Assembly: GCF_021261325.1 (NCBI RefSeq)
Contig: NZ_JAJSBI010000039.1
Span: 17,721 to 81,720 of the forward strand
Source: Streptomyces guryensis
GTDB lineage: Bacteria; Actinomycetota; Actinomycetes; Streptomycetales; Streptomycetaceae
Reading direction: 5' to 3'
DNA length: 64,000 bases
The position numbers and the translations under genes are program-made. Positions 9,259 through 17,977 of the stretch are shown here, piece after piece; the stretch's first letter is position 1, and every line of letters begins with the position of its first letter. The notes beneath the pieces were generated by a model, which was given only the letters and a program-made list of their open reading frames with translations, did no database searches and was not told the DNA's origin.

Positions 9259-9744
9259 GTGTCTGCGCCACGTCTGAGGGCGACGCCGCTGCCGGGCATC
9301 GGGGTCCAGTACGACCTGGTGACACGCGACCAACGCCATCTGTCCGTGGTGGCGCACCGCGACGGCGCGCGCACGGTGAACGTGTACCGGGCCGACGACC
9401 CGGACTCCTGTGCCCAGTCGCTGCGGCTGTCCGGCTCCGAGGCGGGCGCGCTGATCGACGCGCTGAAGCCGTCCCACCACAGCGCGAGCCTGCTCTACGC
9501 CTCCGACCTGGGGCTGGTCGCCGAGCGGATCGAGGTGGCCGCGCCCTCGCGCTGGAACGGGCGGGTGCTGGGCGACACACGGATGCGGACCGAGACGGGC
9601 GCGTCGGTGGTGGCGGTGCTGCGCCGGGCCGAGGCGATTCCGTCGCCGGCGCCCGACTTCCGGCTGGCGGGCGGTGACATCGTGATCGTCGTCGGCACTC
9701 GCGAGGGCGTCGACGCCGCCGCGGCGATACTCGGGCGGGAGTGA
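9259..9744 (+). CDS. KhtT-like regulatory subunit with TrkA-C domain
   Basis: 161 residues from a GTG at 9259. The C-terminal part (SRWNGRVLGDTRMRTETGASVVAVLRR ... FRLAGGDIVIVVGTREGVDAA) is a TrkA-C (RCK_C) ligand-binding domain. The N-terminal part resembles KhtT-type gating subunits. It lies 4 bases upstream of the antiporter gene, so the two form a K+ (or cation)/H+ antiporter unit in which this cytosolic subunit regulates the membrane subunit. Confidence 0.8.
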   Translation: MSAPRLRATPLPGIGVQYDLVTRDQRHLSVVAHRDGARTVNVYRADDPDSCAQSLRLSGSEAGALIDALKPSHHSASLLYASDLGLVAERIEVAAPSRWNGRVLGDTRMRTETGASVVAVLRRAEAIPSPAPDFRLAGGDIVIVVGTREGVDAAAAILGRE

Positions 9745-9748
9745 ACCT

Positions 9749-10960
9749 GTGCACTCCGCGGTGTTGTTGATCGAGTTCGGTTCCATCCTCCTCGGCCTCG
9801 GCCTGCTCGGCCGGGCCGCCGCCCGCTTTCAGCTCTCGCCCATTCCGCTGTACCTCCTGGCCGGCCTGGCCTTCGGCGAGGGCGGACTGCTGCCGCTGGG
9901 GGCGAGCGAGGAGTTCGTCGCGATCGGCGCCGAGATCGGCGTGATCCTGCTGCTGCTGATGCTGGGTCTGGAGTACACGGCCGGCGACCTGGTCACCAAC
10001 CTCAAGTCGCACTACCCGTCGGGCCTGGTCGACTGCGCGCTCAACGCCGTGCCTGGCGCGGCGGCGGCGCTGCTGCTCGGCTGGGGGCCGGTGGCCGCCG
10101 TGGTGCTGGCCGGTGTCACCTGGATCTCGTCGTCCGGGGTCATCGCGAAGGTGCTCGGCGACCTGGGCCGGGTCGGTAACCGGGAGACCCCGGTGATCCT
10201 CAGCGTCCTCGTGCTGGAGGACCTGGCGATGGCGGTGTACCTGCCCATCGTGACCGCGCTGGTGGCCGGAGCCGGGCTGCTGGCCGGGAGCGTGACGCTT
10301 GCCGTCGCGCTGGGGGCCGCGGGGCTGGTCCTGTTCGTGGCCGTGCGCTACGGGCGCGTCATCTCGCGGTTCGTCTCCAGTGACGACCCGGAGAAGCTGC
10401 TGCTCGTCGTCCTGGGGCTGACGATCCTGGTCGCGGGCGTCGCGCAGCAGCTCCAGGTGTCGGCGGCCGTCGGTGCCTTCCTGGTCGGCATCGCGCTCTC
10501 CGGGGAGGTCGCTGAAGGCGCCCACACGCTGCTGAGCCCGTTGCGGGACCTGTTCGCCGCGGTGTTCTTCGTGTTCTTCGGGCTGCACACCGACCCGGCC
10601 AGCATCCCGCCCGCCCTGCTGCCCGCGCTCGCGCTCGCCCTCGTCACGGCGGCGACGAAGATCGCCACCGGGTACTGGGCGGCCCGGCGGGCAGGGATCT
10701 CCGTCAGGGGCCGCTGGCGCGCGGGCGGTGCTCTGGTGGCGCGGGGCGAGTTCTCGATCGTCATCGCAGGGCTGGCGGTGAGCGCCGGAATCGAGCCGTC
10801 CCTTGGCCCGCTGGCCACGGCGTACGTCCTCATCCTGGTCGTCCTCGGCCCGCTCACCGCGCGCTACACCGAGCCCCTGGCCCGGCGCCTGAGCGAGCGC
10901 TGGAACGCCCGTACGGATTCCTCGCAGACATCGAGAGCGGGCGTGTCGGTGGGCGATTGA
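9749..10960 (+). CDS. CPA2-family K+(Na+)/H+ antiporter, KhtU-like
   Basis: 403 residues, starting at GTG 9749, with about twelve hydrophobic segments and CPA2-type motifs (TWISSSGVIAKVLGDLGR, LSVLVLEDLAMAVYLP, FVFFGLHTDP). Exports K+ or Na+ in exchange for protons across the cytoplasmic membrane. It is paired with the TrkA-C subunit upstream, as KhtT/KhtU in Bacillus. It ends at 10960 within the first unit of a 66-bp tandem repeat. Confidence 0.85.
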   Translation: MHSAVLLIEFGSILLGLGLLGRAAARFQLSPIPLYLLAGLAFGEGGLLPLGASEEFVAIGAEIGVILLLLMLGLEYTAGDLVTNLKSHYPSGLVDCALNAVPGAAAALLLGWGPVAAVVLAGVTWISSSGVIAKVLGDLGRVGNRETPVILSVLVLEDLAMAVYLPIVTALVAGAGLLAGSVTLAVALGAAGLVLFVAVRYGRVISRFVSSDDPEKLLLVVLGLTILVAGVAQQLQVSAAVGAFLVGIALSGEVAEGAHTLLSPLRDLFAAVFFVFFGLHTDPASIPPALLPALALALVTAATKIATGYWAARRAGISVRGRWRAGGALVARGEFSIVIAGLAVSAGIEPSLGPLATAYVLILVVLGPLTARYTEPLARRLSERWNARTDSSQTSRAGVSVGD

Positions 10961-11350
10961 CGGTCCTGCCGCAGGTTCGCGCCGCCGGAGGGCCAACGCG
11001 CCGTCGGACATCGATCGGCCGGCAGACGATTGACAGTCCCGCCGCAAGCCCCGCCTCAAGGCACACGCGCTTTCGCGGGATCGGCCGGTGGGCGATTGAC
11101 AGTCCTTCCACAGGCCCCGCCTCAAGTCACACGCGCTTTCCCGGGATCGGCCGGTGGGCGACTGCCGGTCCCGTCGACGGGCCGCTGCGGGCTCACGCGA
11201 CCTCGCCGGATCGGCAGGAGGGCGACTGACCGACCCGTCGGCGGGCCGCTGCGAGCGGGCAGGCACGTCGGACGGCCATGGACTGGGGCGACTGACATCT
11301 TCGTTGGCAGGCGCGCTGCACGCACCCTCGGACACCCGTCGCCCGGTGGA
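10952..11350. repeat. Tandem repeat of about 66 bp, six degenerate units
   Basis: Units begin with GGCGAYTGAC-like sequence at 10952, 11025, 11091, 11157, 11221 and 11287, giving spacings of 73, 66, 66, 64 and 66 bases. The middle units also share GATCGGCCGGTGGGCGATT and CCGCCTCAAG. The first unit overlaps the last codons of the antiporter gene. Because 66 is a multiple of three, several frames stay open across the array, but none looks like a real gene. From 11350 to 11573 I see no gene or other feature. Confidence 0.75.
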
Positions 11351-11573
11351 CGAGCGCCGGCACTTCCGGCGAAGGCTGCGCCGCAGAACTCACCCCATCG
11401 CGGCCCACCTACGGGGCGCCGAACGGGTACCACCCCTACCGGCCGGGGCCACGCCCCAGCGTCCACCCACCGCGGTGCACCCCCGGCCCCGCACAAGGGC
11501 CGACCCCGCCGACCAGAGCCACCCACCAGCCGCTGGACGACTGCAAGCCAGTGGGCAGTCCCGCCCCGAGACG

Positions 11574-11978
11574 TCACAGACCGCCGGGCGCCCACCCCTG
11601 TCGGCGCAGTACAGCCGATACGTCCGGGGCCTCGTAGTGGTCGCCCTTGAGGACCTTGCCGTCGGCGCGGCGGGCGACCAGGCCGTCGGGGCCCAGCTTG
11701 GTCATGTTGGAGCGGTGGATCTCGGCGATCACCGCGTCGAGGTCGATGCCGTGGACCAGGGCGGTGCCGTAGGCCACGTACACGACGTCCGCCAGTTCGT
11801 GGGCGAGCTTGTCGAGTGGGCCGTTGACCGAGACCTCGGCGACCTCCGCGGCCTCCTCCGCGAGGAGTTCTCCGCGGTGGGCCGCCAGCGGGGGCGGAAC
11901 CTCGGTGGGCGTACTACGGGCGTCCAGCCCGACGGCGAGGTGGAATTGGCGAACCAGGTCGGCGGGCGATGAGCTCAT
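11574..11978 (-). CDS. MazG-like nucleotide pyrophosphohydrolase
   Basis: 134 residues, with the helical MazG-type metal motif spread over ELLAEEAAEVAEV and LAHELADVVYVAYGTA, the E-x2-E and E-x2-D pattern that binds Mg2+. Such proteins hydrolyse nucleoside triphosphates to monophosphates and pyrophosphate (house-cleaning). The C-terminal DGLVARRADGKVLKGDHYEAPD is typical of single-domain MazG homologues. Stands alone, divergent to the gene at 12091. Confidence 0.8.
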   Translation of the reverse strand: MSSSPADLVRQFHLAVGLDARSTPTEVPPPLAAHRGELLAEEAAEVAEVSVNGPLDKLAHELADVVYVAYGTALVHGIDLDAVIAEIHRSNMTKLGPDGLVARRADGKVLKGDHYEAPDVSAVLRRQGWAPGGL

Positions 11979-12090
11979 ACGGCGACTGTATCGAGCGCCA
12001 CCGACAACGCCCGGTCGTGATCCCGTTGTGACCCCTGCCCCGGTCAGCAGCCCTGGTCAGCACCGCGTTCCGGCTGGCAGGATCCCTGCC

Positions 12091-13092
12091 ATGTCCAAGA
12101 TGTTCCCCCGGATCGGCAGGCGCCGGGCCCTGCAGGGCGCGGCCGCCGGTTTCGTCGCCTTCGGGCTGCTGCTGTGGTGGCTGCTGCCCCTGGGCGAGGC
12201 CCCTCCGAGCGGAACGATCACGTTCAGCACGGGAACGCAGGCCGGGGTGTACCAGCAGTACGGCAAGCTGCTGCGCACCGCGCTCCGCAAGGACATGCCG
12301 AACCTGAAGGTGAAGCTGCTGACCAGCGACGGCTCCCAGGAGAACGTCAGGCGGGTGGCGACCGGCCAGGCCGACTTCACCATCGCCGCGGCCGACGCGG
12401 TGGAGACGTACGAGCTCGCCGATCACAATCCCGGCGCCGACGAGCTGCGTGGCGTGGCGCGCCTGTACGACGACTATGTGCAGCTCATCGTGCCGCGCGA
12501 CTCGGACATCTCGTCCGTCGCGGACCTCAAGGGCAAACGGGTGGCCATAGGGCCGCCCAGCTCAGGTGTGCGGCTGATCGCCGACCGGGTGCTCAAGGCC
12601 GCCGGCATCGACGCGACGAAGGACATCACGCCGTTCGCCGACGGCATCGACACCGGTCCGGAAGGGCTGAAGCAGGGCAAGATCGATGCGTTCTTCTGGT
12701 CCGGTGGGCTGCCCACGGAGGGGCTGCAGAAGCTCGCCCACACCTTCACCTTCCGTTTCGTACCGATCAAGCCCGACCTCGTCGCCGATCTGCACGACCA
12801 CAACCGCGCCACCCGTTACTACCGCGCCACCAACATGCCGGAGTCGGCCTACCCCAGCGTCCAGAACGGGGTCGCAGTGCCGACGCTGGCCGTGTCCAAT
12901 CTGCTGATGACGCGCAAGGACATGGACCCCCGGCTCACCGAGTGGATCACCCGCACGGTGATCAGGAGCCGTGACGGCATCGGCACGATGGTCCACTCCG
13001 CGCAGCTCGTCGACCTGCGCACCGCGATCTACACCGACCCACTGGCCCTGCACGAGGGCGCCCGGCGCTACTACCGCTCGGTCAAGCCGTAG
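12091..13092 (+). CDS. TAXI-family TRAP-type solute-binding protein
   Basis: 333 residues with a Tat-like or uncleaved N-terminal signal (GRRRALQGAAAGFVAFGLLLWWLLP) and the TAXI domain: ITFSTGTQAGVYQQYG, RRVATGQADFTIAAADAV, KGKRVAIGPPSSGVR. Binds a small carboxylate such as glutamate in this family. No TRAP permease gene is adjacent; instead it is convergent with a two-component pair, suggesting that it may serve as a periplasmic-side sensor partner of that kinase. The start at 12091 precedes the signal sequence. Confidence 0.85.
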   Translation: MSKMFPRIGRRRALQGAAAGFVAFGLLLWWLLPLGEAPPSGTITFSTGTQAGVYQQYGKLLRTALRKDMPNLKVKLLTSDGSQENVRRVATGQADFTIAAADAVETYELADHNPGADELRGVARLYDDYVQLIVPRDSDISSVADLKGKRVAIGPPSSGVRLIADRVLKAAGIDATKDITPFADGIDTGPEGLKQGKIDAFFWSGGLPTEGLQKLAHTFTFRFVPIKPDLVADLHDHNRATRYYRATNMPESAYPSVQNGVAVPTLAVSNLLMTRKDMDPRLTEWITRTVIRSRDGIGTMVHSAQLVDLRTAIYTDPLALHEGARRYYRSVKP

Positions 13093-13135
13093 GGGTCCAC
13101 TCCGTCGGGCAAGCCGTAGCGGTACCACCCCTCGG

Positions 13136-14539
13136 TCAGACCGGAGGGCTGTTCCTCGGCACGGACACCGTCACCCTGAGCCCGTGCGGCTCGTGACGGC
13201 CGTACGAGATCGAACCGCCGCCCGCGGCGAGCAGCGTGCGCGAGATGGACAGGCCGAGGCCGGAGCCCTTGATGTTCTGGTGGCGGCCGCTGCGCCAGAA
13301 GCGGTCGCCGACGCGGGCGAGTTCCTCGTCGGTCAGGCCGGGGCCGTTGTCGGTGACCACGACGGTCGAGGTGTCACCGTCGGCCGCGACCGTGACCTCG
13401 ACGCACTCGTCCTTCGGCGTGAACTTGACCGCGTTGTCGATCACCGCGTCCAGCGCGCTGGAGAGCGTGACCGGGTCCGCCCAGGCGGTGGTCGGGGGGC
13501 AATTGCCCACCAGCCGGACGCCCTTGGCCTCGGCGGTCGGCGTCCAGGCCGCGACGCGCTCGGCGGTCAGCGCGCCGATATCGGTGATCCGCAGGTCGGC
13601 GTCGGCGTGCTCGGCCAGGGCCAGGTCGAGCAGGTCGTCCAGGACCTCAGCGAGACGCTTGCCCTCGGTGCGGACCGATGCGATCTCCTCATTGTCCTCC
13701 GGCAGTTCGAGAGCGAGCAGTTCGATGCGCAGCAGCAGCGCCGCAAGAGGGTTGCGCAGCTGGTGCGAGGCGTCGGCGACGAAGGCGCGCTGCTGCTCCA
13801 GGACGTCCTCGACGTTGTCCGCCATCTCGTTGAACGAGCGGGCCAGGCGCCGGAGTTCCGGAGGGCCACCGGCAGCCGCCACCCGGGACTTCAGGCGTCC
13901 GCTCGCGATCGCGTGCGTGGTGGCGTCCAGCACCCGTACCGGCCTGAGCACCCAGCCGGTCAGCCTCAGCGCGGCGCCGACGGCCAGCAGCATCGCGGCG
14001 ATCTCGCCCACGCCGATGACCAGCCAGCCGTGCAGGATCCTCGAACGCAGCGCCCCGGTGGGCGAGTCGGTGACGACCACCGCGACGACGTCGCCGTCGC
14101 GGATGACCGGCGAGGCGACGACCAGACGATGGCGCTGCCAGGGCCACACCTGCTTGGGGTCGTGGCTGCGGCGGCTGAGCAGCGCCTCCGCGAACGCCTC
14201 GCGCACCTCGCCCTTGTCGGGGAGGAAGAAGGTCGGCGGTGCCTGGGCCATGGGGATGTCGGTGCGGCAGAACACCCCGGCCCGGATGCCGTAGACGCCG
14301 TAATAGCTGGCGAGTTCACTGCTCAGCGTGTCGAGGCGCTCGTCAGTGGACGTGCGCGTGGAACTGCAGGCATCGGTGACGAACTGGGCGAGGGACGCGA
14401 AGCGCGCCGTGTCGTCGATCCGGTCGACGACGACCTTCTGCTGCTGAGCGGAGGCGACGCTCACCGCGAGCGGGATGCCGAGGGCGAGCAGCACGGCTGC
14501 CATCAGGACGATCAGCAGCGGAAGAAGACGAGTACGCAC
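13136..14539 (-). CDS. Sensor histidine kinase (OmpR-type pair with 14549-15235)
   Basis: 467 residues: N-terminal membrane helix (LPLLIVLMAAVLLALGIPLAV), an extracytoplasmic sensor of about 130 residues, a second helix near 170, HAMP (LRPVRVLDATTHAIASGRL), phospho-acceptor His in DASHQLRNPLAALLLR, and HATPase motifs NAVKFTP, DNGPGL and GSGLGLSIS. It lies 9 bases downstream of its response-regulator gene and is convergent with the TAXI binding protein gene. Confidence 0.9.
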   Translation of the reverse strand: MRTRLLPLLIVLMAAVLLALGIPLAVSVASAQQQKVVVDRIDDTARFASLAQFVTDACSSTRTSTDERLDTLSSELASYYGVYGIRAGVFCRTDIPMAQAPPTFFLPDKGEVREAFAEALLSRRSHDPKQVWPWQRHRLVVASPVIRDGDVVAVVVTDSPTGALRSRILHGWLVIGVGEIAAMLLAVGAALRLTGWVLRPVRVLDATTHAIASGRLKSRVAAAGGPPELRRLARSFNEMADNVEDVLEQQRAFVADASHQLRNPLAALLLRIELLALELPEDNEEIASVRTEGKRLAEVLDDLLDLALAEHADADLRITDIGALTAERVAAWTPTAEAKGVRLVGNCPPTTAWADPVTLSSALDAVIDNAVKFTPKDECVEVTVAADGDTSTVVVTDNGPGLTDEELARVGDRFWRSGRHQNIKGSGLGLSISRTLLAAGGGSISYGRHEPHGLRVTVSVPRNSPPV

Positions 14540-14548
14540 CCGTGCACG

Positions 14549-15235
14549 CTACGAGGCCGGGGCGACGAGCCGGTAACCGACGCCGCGTACGGTCTCGATC
14601 AGGGCCGGCATGCGCAGCTTGGCGCGCAGGGACGCGACATGCACCTCCAGGGTGCGTCCGGTCCCCTCCCAACTGGTGCGCCACACCTCGCTGATGATCT
14701 GCTCCCGACGGAAGACGACCCCTGGGCGCTGCGCGAGGAGGGCGAGGAGATCGAACTCCTTGCGGGTCAGTTGGACAACCGAACCGTCCACGCTGACCTG
14801 CCGCGTGGGCAGCTCGATGAGCATCGACCCGAGGCGCAGCTCGTGGTCGCCGCCCGCCCCGGCGTCCTCGTGGACGCTGCGCCGGCTGACGGCGTGGATA
14901 CGGGCGAGCAGTTCCCCGGTGTCGTACGGCTTCACCACGTAGTCGTCGGCGCCGAGGTTGAGGCCGTGGATGCGGGAGCGGACGTCGGAGCGCGCGGTGA
15001 CCATGATCACCGGGGTGGCGGTGCGCTTGCGGATCTTGCCGCAGACCTCGTAGCCGTCCTGGTCGGGCAGGCCCAGGTCGAGCAGGACGACGCCGAAGCC
15101 GTCGCCCTCGGGCACCAGTGCCTGGAGGGCTTCCTCGCCGCTACGCGCGTGCGTGACGTCGAAACCGTGCCGTGCCAGAACCGCAGAAAGAGCGGCGGCG
15201 ACATGGTTGTCGTCCTCGACGAGGAGCAGTCTCAT
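14549..15235 (-). CDS. OmpR/PhoB-family response regulator
   Basis: 228 residues from ATG at 15235 (MRLLLVEDDNHVAAAL), the start fixed by the receiver-domain N-terminus; the frame extends upstream without homology. Phospho-acceptor Asp in GVVLLDLGLPDQDGYEV, conserved Lys in DDYVVKPYDTGEL, and a C-terminal winged helix (LTRKEFDLLALLAQRPG, VASLRAKLR). First gene of the regulator-kinase operon. Confidence 0.9.
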   Translation of the reverse strand: MRLLLVEDDNHVAAALSAVLARHGFDVTHARSGEEALQALVPEGDGFGVVLLDLGLPDQDGYEVCGKIRKRTATPVIMVTARSDVRSRIHGLNLGADDYVVKPYDTGELLARIHAVSRRSVHEDAGAGGDHELRLGSMLIELPTRQVSVDGSVVQLTRKEFDLLALLAQRPGVVFRREQIISEVWRTSWEGTGRTLEVHVASLRAKLRMPALIETVRGVGYRLVAPAS

Positions 15236-15535
15236 CCGGGCCTCCTTCGGTTCATCGGCCGTACGAACAGGATGGGCACAAAATGCCTGGCACGCCCGCG
15301 CGTGCACCAAGGCAGTCACGCTGATGGACGAGGACGGCGTCAAGTGGGTTCCGGTTGCGGACCGCTTTAGTTACCTGGCCGATACGCGGCCCCGCCCGCG
15401 AGTGCTGTGAAGTGCTACGACACGTGTCCGATTGCTATCGGATCGTGATGCTCAGATTCCCCTCAGATGTAATGACGCTGGTGGAACGGGGTTACTACTG
15501 TCCTCCGAAACCGAGGAGGACGGAGCCCGATAGCG
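15236..15535. other. Intergenic region upstream of the gluABCD operon
   Basis: About 300 bases between the divergent response-regulator gene and gluA. Near gluA there is a short hairpin, CCTCCgaaaccGAGGAGG (the exact arms are CCTC/GAGG), that includes the probable ribosome-binding site, followed by GATAGCG and the ATG. I cannot assign a promoter with confidence. Confidence 0.4.
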
Positions 15536-16312
15536 ATGACCGAAGTATCGGTGGCCAAGGAAGATGTGGCCGCGACCGGCGAACTGGTCGTCCTGAAGAG
15601 CGTCAACAAGCACTTCGGCGCGTTGCACGTACTCCAGGACATCGACCTGACGATCGCCCGCGGCGAGGTCGTCGTGGTCATCGGGCCCTCCGGGTCCGGT
15701 AAGTCCACCCTGTGCCGCACCATCAACCGCCTGGAGACAGCCGACTCGGGCTCGATCACGATCGACGGCGAGGCGCTGCCCCAGGAAGGCAAGGAGCTGG
15801 CCCGCCTGCGCGCCGACGTCGGCATGGTCTTCCAGTCCTTCAACCTCTTCGCGCACAAGACCGTGCTCGAGAACGTGATGCTGGGCCAGATCAAGGTCCG
15901 CAAGGCCGACAAGAAGAAGGCCGAGGAGAAGGCCCGGGCCCTGCTCGACCGGGTGGGCGTGGCCACCCAGGCGGACAAGTACCCCGCTCAGCTCTCCGGC
16001 GGCCAGCAGCAGCGCGTCGCCATCGCGCGGGCGCTGGCCATGGACCCGAAGGTCATGCTCTTCGACGAGCCGACCTCGGCCCTCGACCCGGAGATGATCA
16101 ACGAGGTCCTCGAGGTCATGCAGCAGCTCGCCCGCGACGGCATGACCATGATCGTCGTCACCCATGAGATGGGCTTCGCACGATCGGCTGCAAACCGCGT
16201 TGTCTTCATGGCGGACGGCCGCATCGTCGAGGAGGCTGCGCCCGACCAGTTCTTCAGCAATCCGCGCAGCGACCGCGCCAAGGACTTCCTGTCGAAGATC
16301 CTTCACCACTGA
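15536..16312 (+). CDS. gluA: Glutamate ABC transporter ATPase GluA
   Basis: 258 residues. Walker A VVVIGPSGSGKSTLCRTINR, Q-loop GMVFQSFNLF, signature LSGGQQQRVAIARALA, Walker B VMLFDEPTSALDPE and switch His in VVTHEMGFAR. First gene of a four-gene polar amino-acid importer (gluA-gluB-gluC-gluD) that imports glutamate in actinomycetes. The RBS lies in a small hairpin upstream. Confidence 0.92.
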   Translation: MTEVSVAKEDVAATGELVVLKSVNKHFGALHVLQDIDLTIARGEVVVVIGPSGSGKSTLCRTINRLETADSGSITIDGEALPQEGKELARLRADVGMVFQSFNLFAHKTVLENVMLGQIKVRKADKKKAEEKARALLDRVGVATQADKYPAQLSGGQQQRVAIARALAMDPKVMLFDEPTSALDPEMINEVLEVMQQLARDGMTMIVVTHEMGFARSAANRVVFMADGRIVEEAAPDQFFSNPRSDRAKDFLSKILHH

Positions 16313-16390
16313 GGTTCGCCCCGCTCAGCCACCGCCGGCTCCCGTCTCTCCGCCGGCGCTCTTCTCTTCACCACCCAAAGGATGTTCACC

Positions 16391-17233
16391 ATGAAGCTCC
16401 GCAAGGTCACCGCCGCCTCGGCCGCCGTACTCGCTCTTGCCGTGGCTGCCACGGCTTGTGGGTCGAGCAACAACGACAAGGGCAGCGGCTCCTCCTCGGG
16501 CGGCGGCAAGAAGATCACCATCGGCATCAAGTTCGACCAGCCGGGCATCGGCCAGAAGACGCCGCAGGGCTACGCCGGCTTCGACGTCGACGTCGCCACG
16601 TACGTCGCCAAGAAGCTCGGCTACAGCGCGGACAAGATCGAGTGGAAGGAGTCGAAGAGCGCCGACCGCGAGACCATGCTGCAGCGCGGTGACGTCGACT
16701 TCATCGCTGCCTCGTACTCGATCACGCCGGAGCGCGAGAAGTCGGTCGACTTCGCCGGCCCGTACCTGCTGGCCCACCAGGACGTCCTGGTCCGCGCCAA
16801 CGACAGCTCCATCAAGTCGCCGGCCGACCTCAACAAGAAGAACCTGTGCTCGGTGACCGGCTCGACGTCGGCGCAGAACGTCCACGACAAGCTGGCCCCC
16901 AAGGCCCAGCTGCAGAAGTACCCGACCTACTCGGCGTGTCTGACCGGTCTGCAGAGCGGTGCGATCGACGCACTCACCACGGATGACTCGATCCTCGCCG
17001 GCTACGCCTCCCAGGCCCAGTACAAGGGCAAGTTCAAGCTGGGCGGCTTCAAGATGACCAACGAAAACTACGGCATCGGCGTCAAGAAGGGCAGCGCCCT
17101 CAAGGCGAAGATCAACAAGGCCCTCGAGGACATGGTCTCCGACGGCTCCTGGGAGACGGCCGTGAAGAAGAACTTCGGCCCGGCGGGCTACAAGAACGAG
17201 CCCGCGCCGAAGATCGGCGTCGTCAAGAGCTGA
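16391..17233 (+). CDS. gluB: Glutamate-binding lipoprotein GluB
   Basis: 280 residues from ATG 16391 (MKLRKVTAASAAVLALA), preferred over an ATG nine bases upstream because the AAAGG ribosome-binding site is then well spaced. Lipoprotein signal ending in ATACGSS, so the Cys would be lipid-anchored outside the membrane. SBP_bac_3 fold: KFDQPGIGQKTPQGYAGFDVDVA, QRGDVDFIAASYSITPEREKSVDFAGPY. Substrate-capturing subunit of the transporter. Confidence 0.92.
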   Translation: MKLRKVTAASAAVLALAVAATACGSSNNDKGSGSSSGGGKKITIGIKFDQPGIGQKTPQGYAGFDVDVATYVAKKLGYSADKIEWKESKSADRETMLQRGDVDFIAASYSITPEREKSVDFAGPYLLAHQDVLVRANDSSIKSPADLNKKNLCSVTGSTSAQNVHDKLAPKAQLQKYPTYSACLTGLQSGAIDALTTDDSILAGYASQAQYKGKFKLGGFKMTNENYGIGVKKGSALKAKINKALEDMVSDGSWETAVKKNFGPAGYKNEPAPKIGVVKS

Positions 17234-17308
17234 AGCAACGCCTGACAGGTGCGCCGTCCTCCGAGGCGGCGCACCGGGGCATCCCTACACGCGGAAGCGC
17301 GGGAGATC

Positions 17309-17977
17309 GTGTTCGACTTTCTTCAAGGTTACGACGTGCTGGGGGCCTTCTGGACGACGGTGCAGCTGACGCTGCTCGCCGCCGCCGGCTCCCTGGTCTG
17401 GGGCACTCTGCTGGCCGCCATGCGCGTCGGCCCGGTGCCTCTGATGCGCGGTTTCGCCACCGTGTATGTGAATACCGTGCGGAACATTCCGTTGACCGTG
17501 ATCATTCTGTTCACGTCGCTGGGCCTGGCCAACACCCTGGGCGTCACCCTCGGCGCGAAGGGGGTCATCGACACGCTCAACTTCCGGCTCGCCGTTCTCG
17601 GTCTGGTCGCATACACGTCGGCGTTCGTGTGCGAGGTGATCCGGTCCGGCATCAACACGGTGCCTGTCGGTCAGGCTGAGGCCGCCCGCGCGATCGGCCT
17701 CAGCTTCTCCCAGGTGCTCAGGCTGGTCGTACTGCCGCAGGCGTTCCGTTCGTCCGTGGGCCCGCTGGCGAACGTCCTGATCGCCCTCACGAAGAACACC
17801 ACGGTGGCCGCCGCGATCGGTGTCGCCGAGGCGGCGACCCTGATGAGGACGATGGTCGAGAAGGAAGCCCAACTCATCCCGATCGCTGCGATCTTCGCGC
17901 TGGGCTTCGTGATTCTGACGCTGCCGACCGGTCTGATCCTCGGCTGGGTGGGCAAGAAGGTGGCGATCAAGCGATGA
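17309..17977 (+). CDS. gluC: Glutamate ABC transporter permease GluC
   Basis: 222 residues from a GTG at 17309 (VFDFLQGYDVLGAFWTTVQ), with GGAAG and GGGAG upstream; the open frame starting at 17249 carries a non-homologous leader. Five or so membrane segments and the permease EAA loop (EAARAIGLSFSQVLRLVVLPQAFR) that contacts GluA. Its stop overlaps the ATG of gluD by four bases (ATGA). Confidence 0.9.
   Translation: MFDFLQGYDVLGAFWTTVQLTLLAAAGSLVWGTLLAAMRVGPVPLMRGFATVYVNTVRNIPLTVIILFTSLGLANTLGVTLGAKGVIDTLNFRLAVLGLVAYTSAFVCEVIRSGINTVPVGQAEAARAIGLSFSQVLRLVVLPQAFRSSVGPLANVLIALTKNTTVAAAIGVAEAATLMRTMVEKEAQLIPIAAIFALGFVILTLPTGLILGWVGKKVAIKR

Noticed and set aside
9215..11335. A 706-codon minus-strand frame across the antiporter genes and the tandem repeat
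   Set aside because: Antisense of real genes; its repeated segments come from the 66-bp repeat staying in frame.
12971..15370. Very long plus-strand frame opposite the two-component pair
   Set aside because: The kinase and regulator motifs are all on the minus strand; the plus-strand product is Arg/Gly-rich nonsense.
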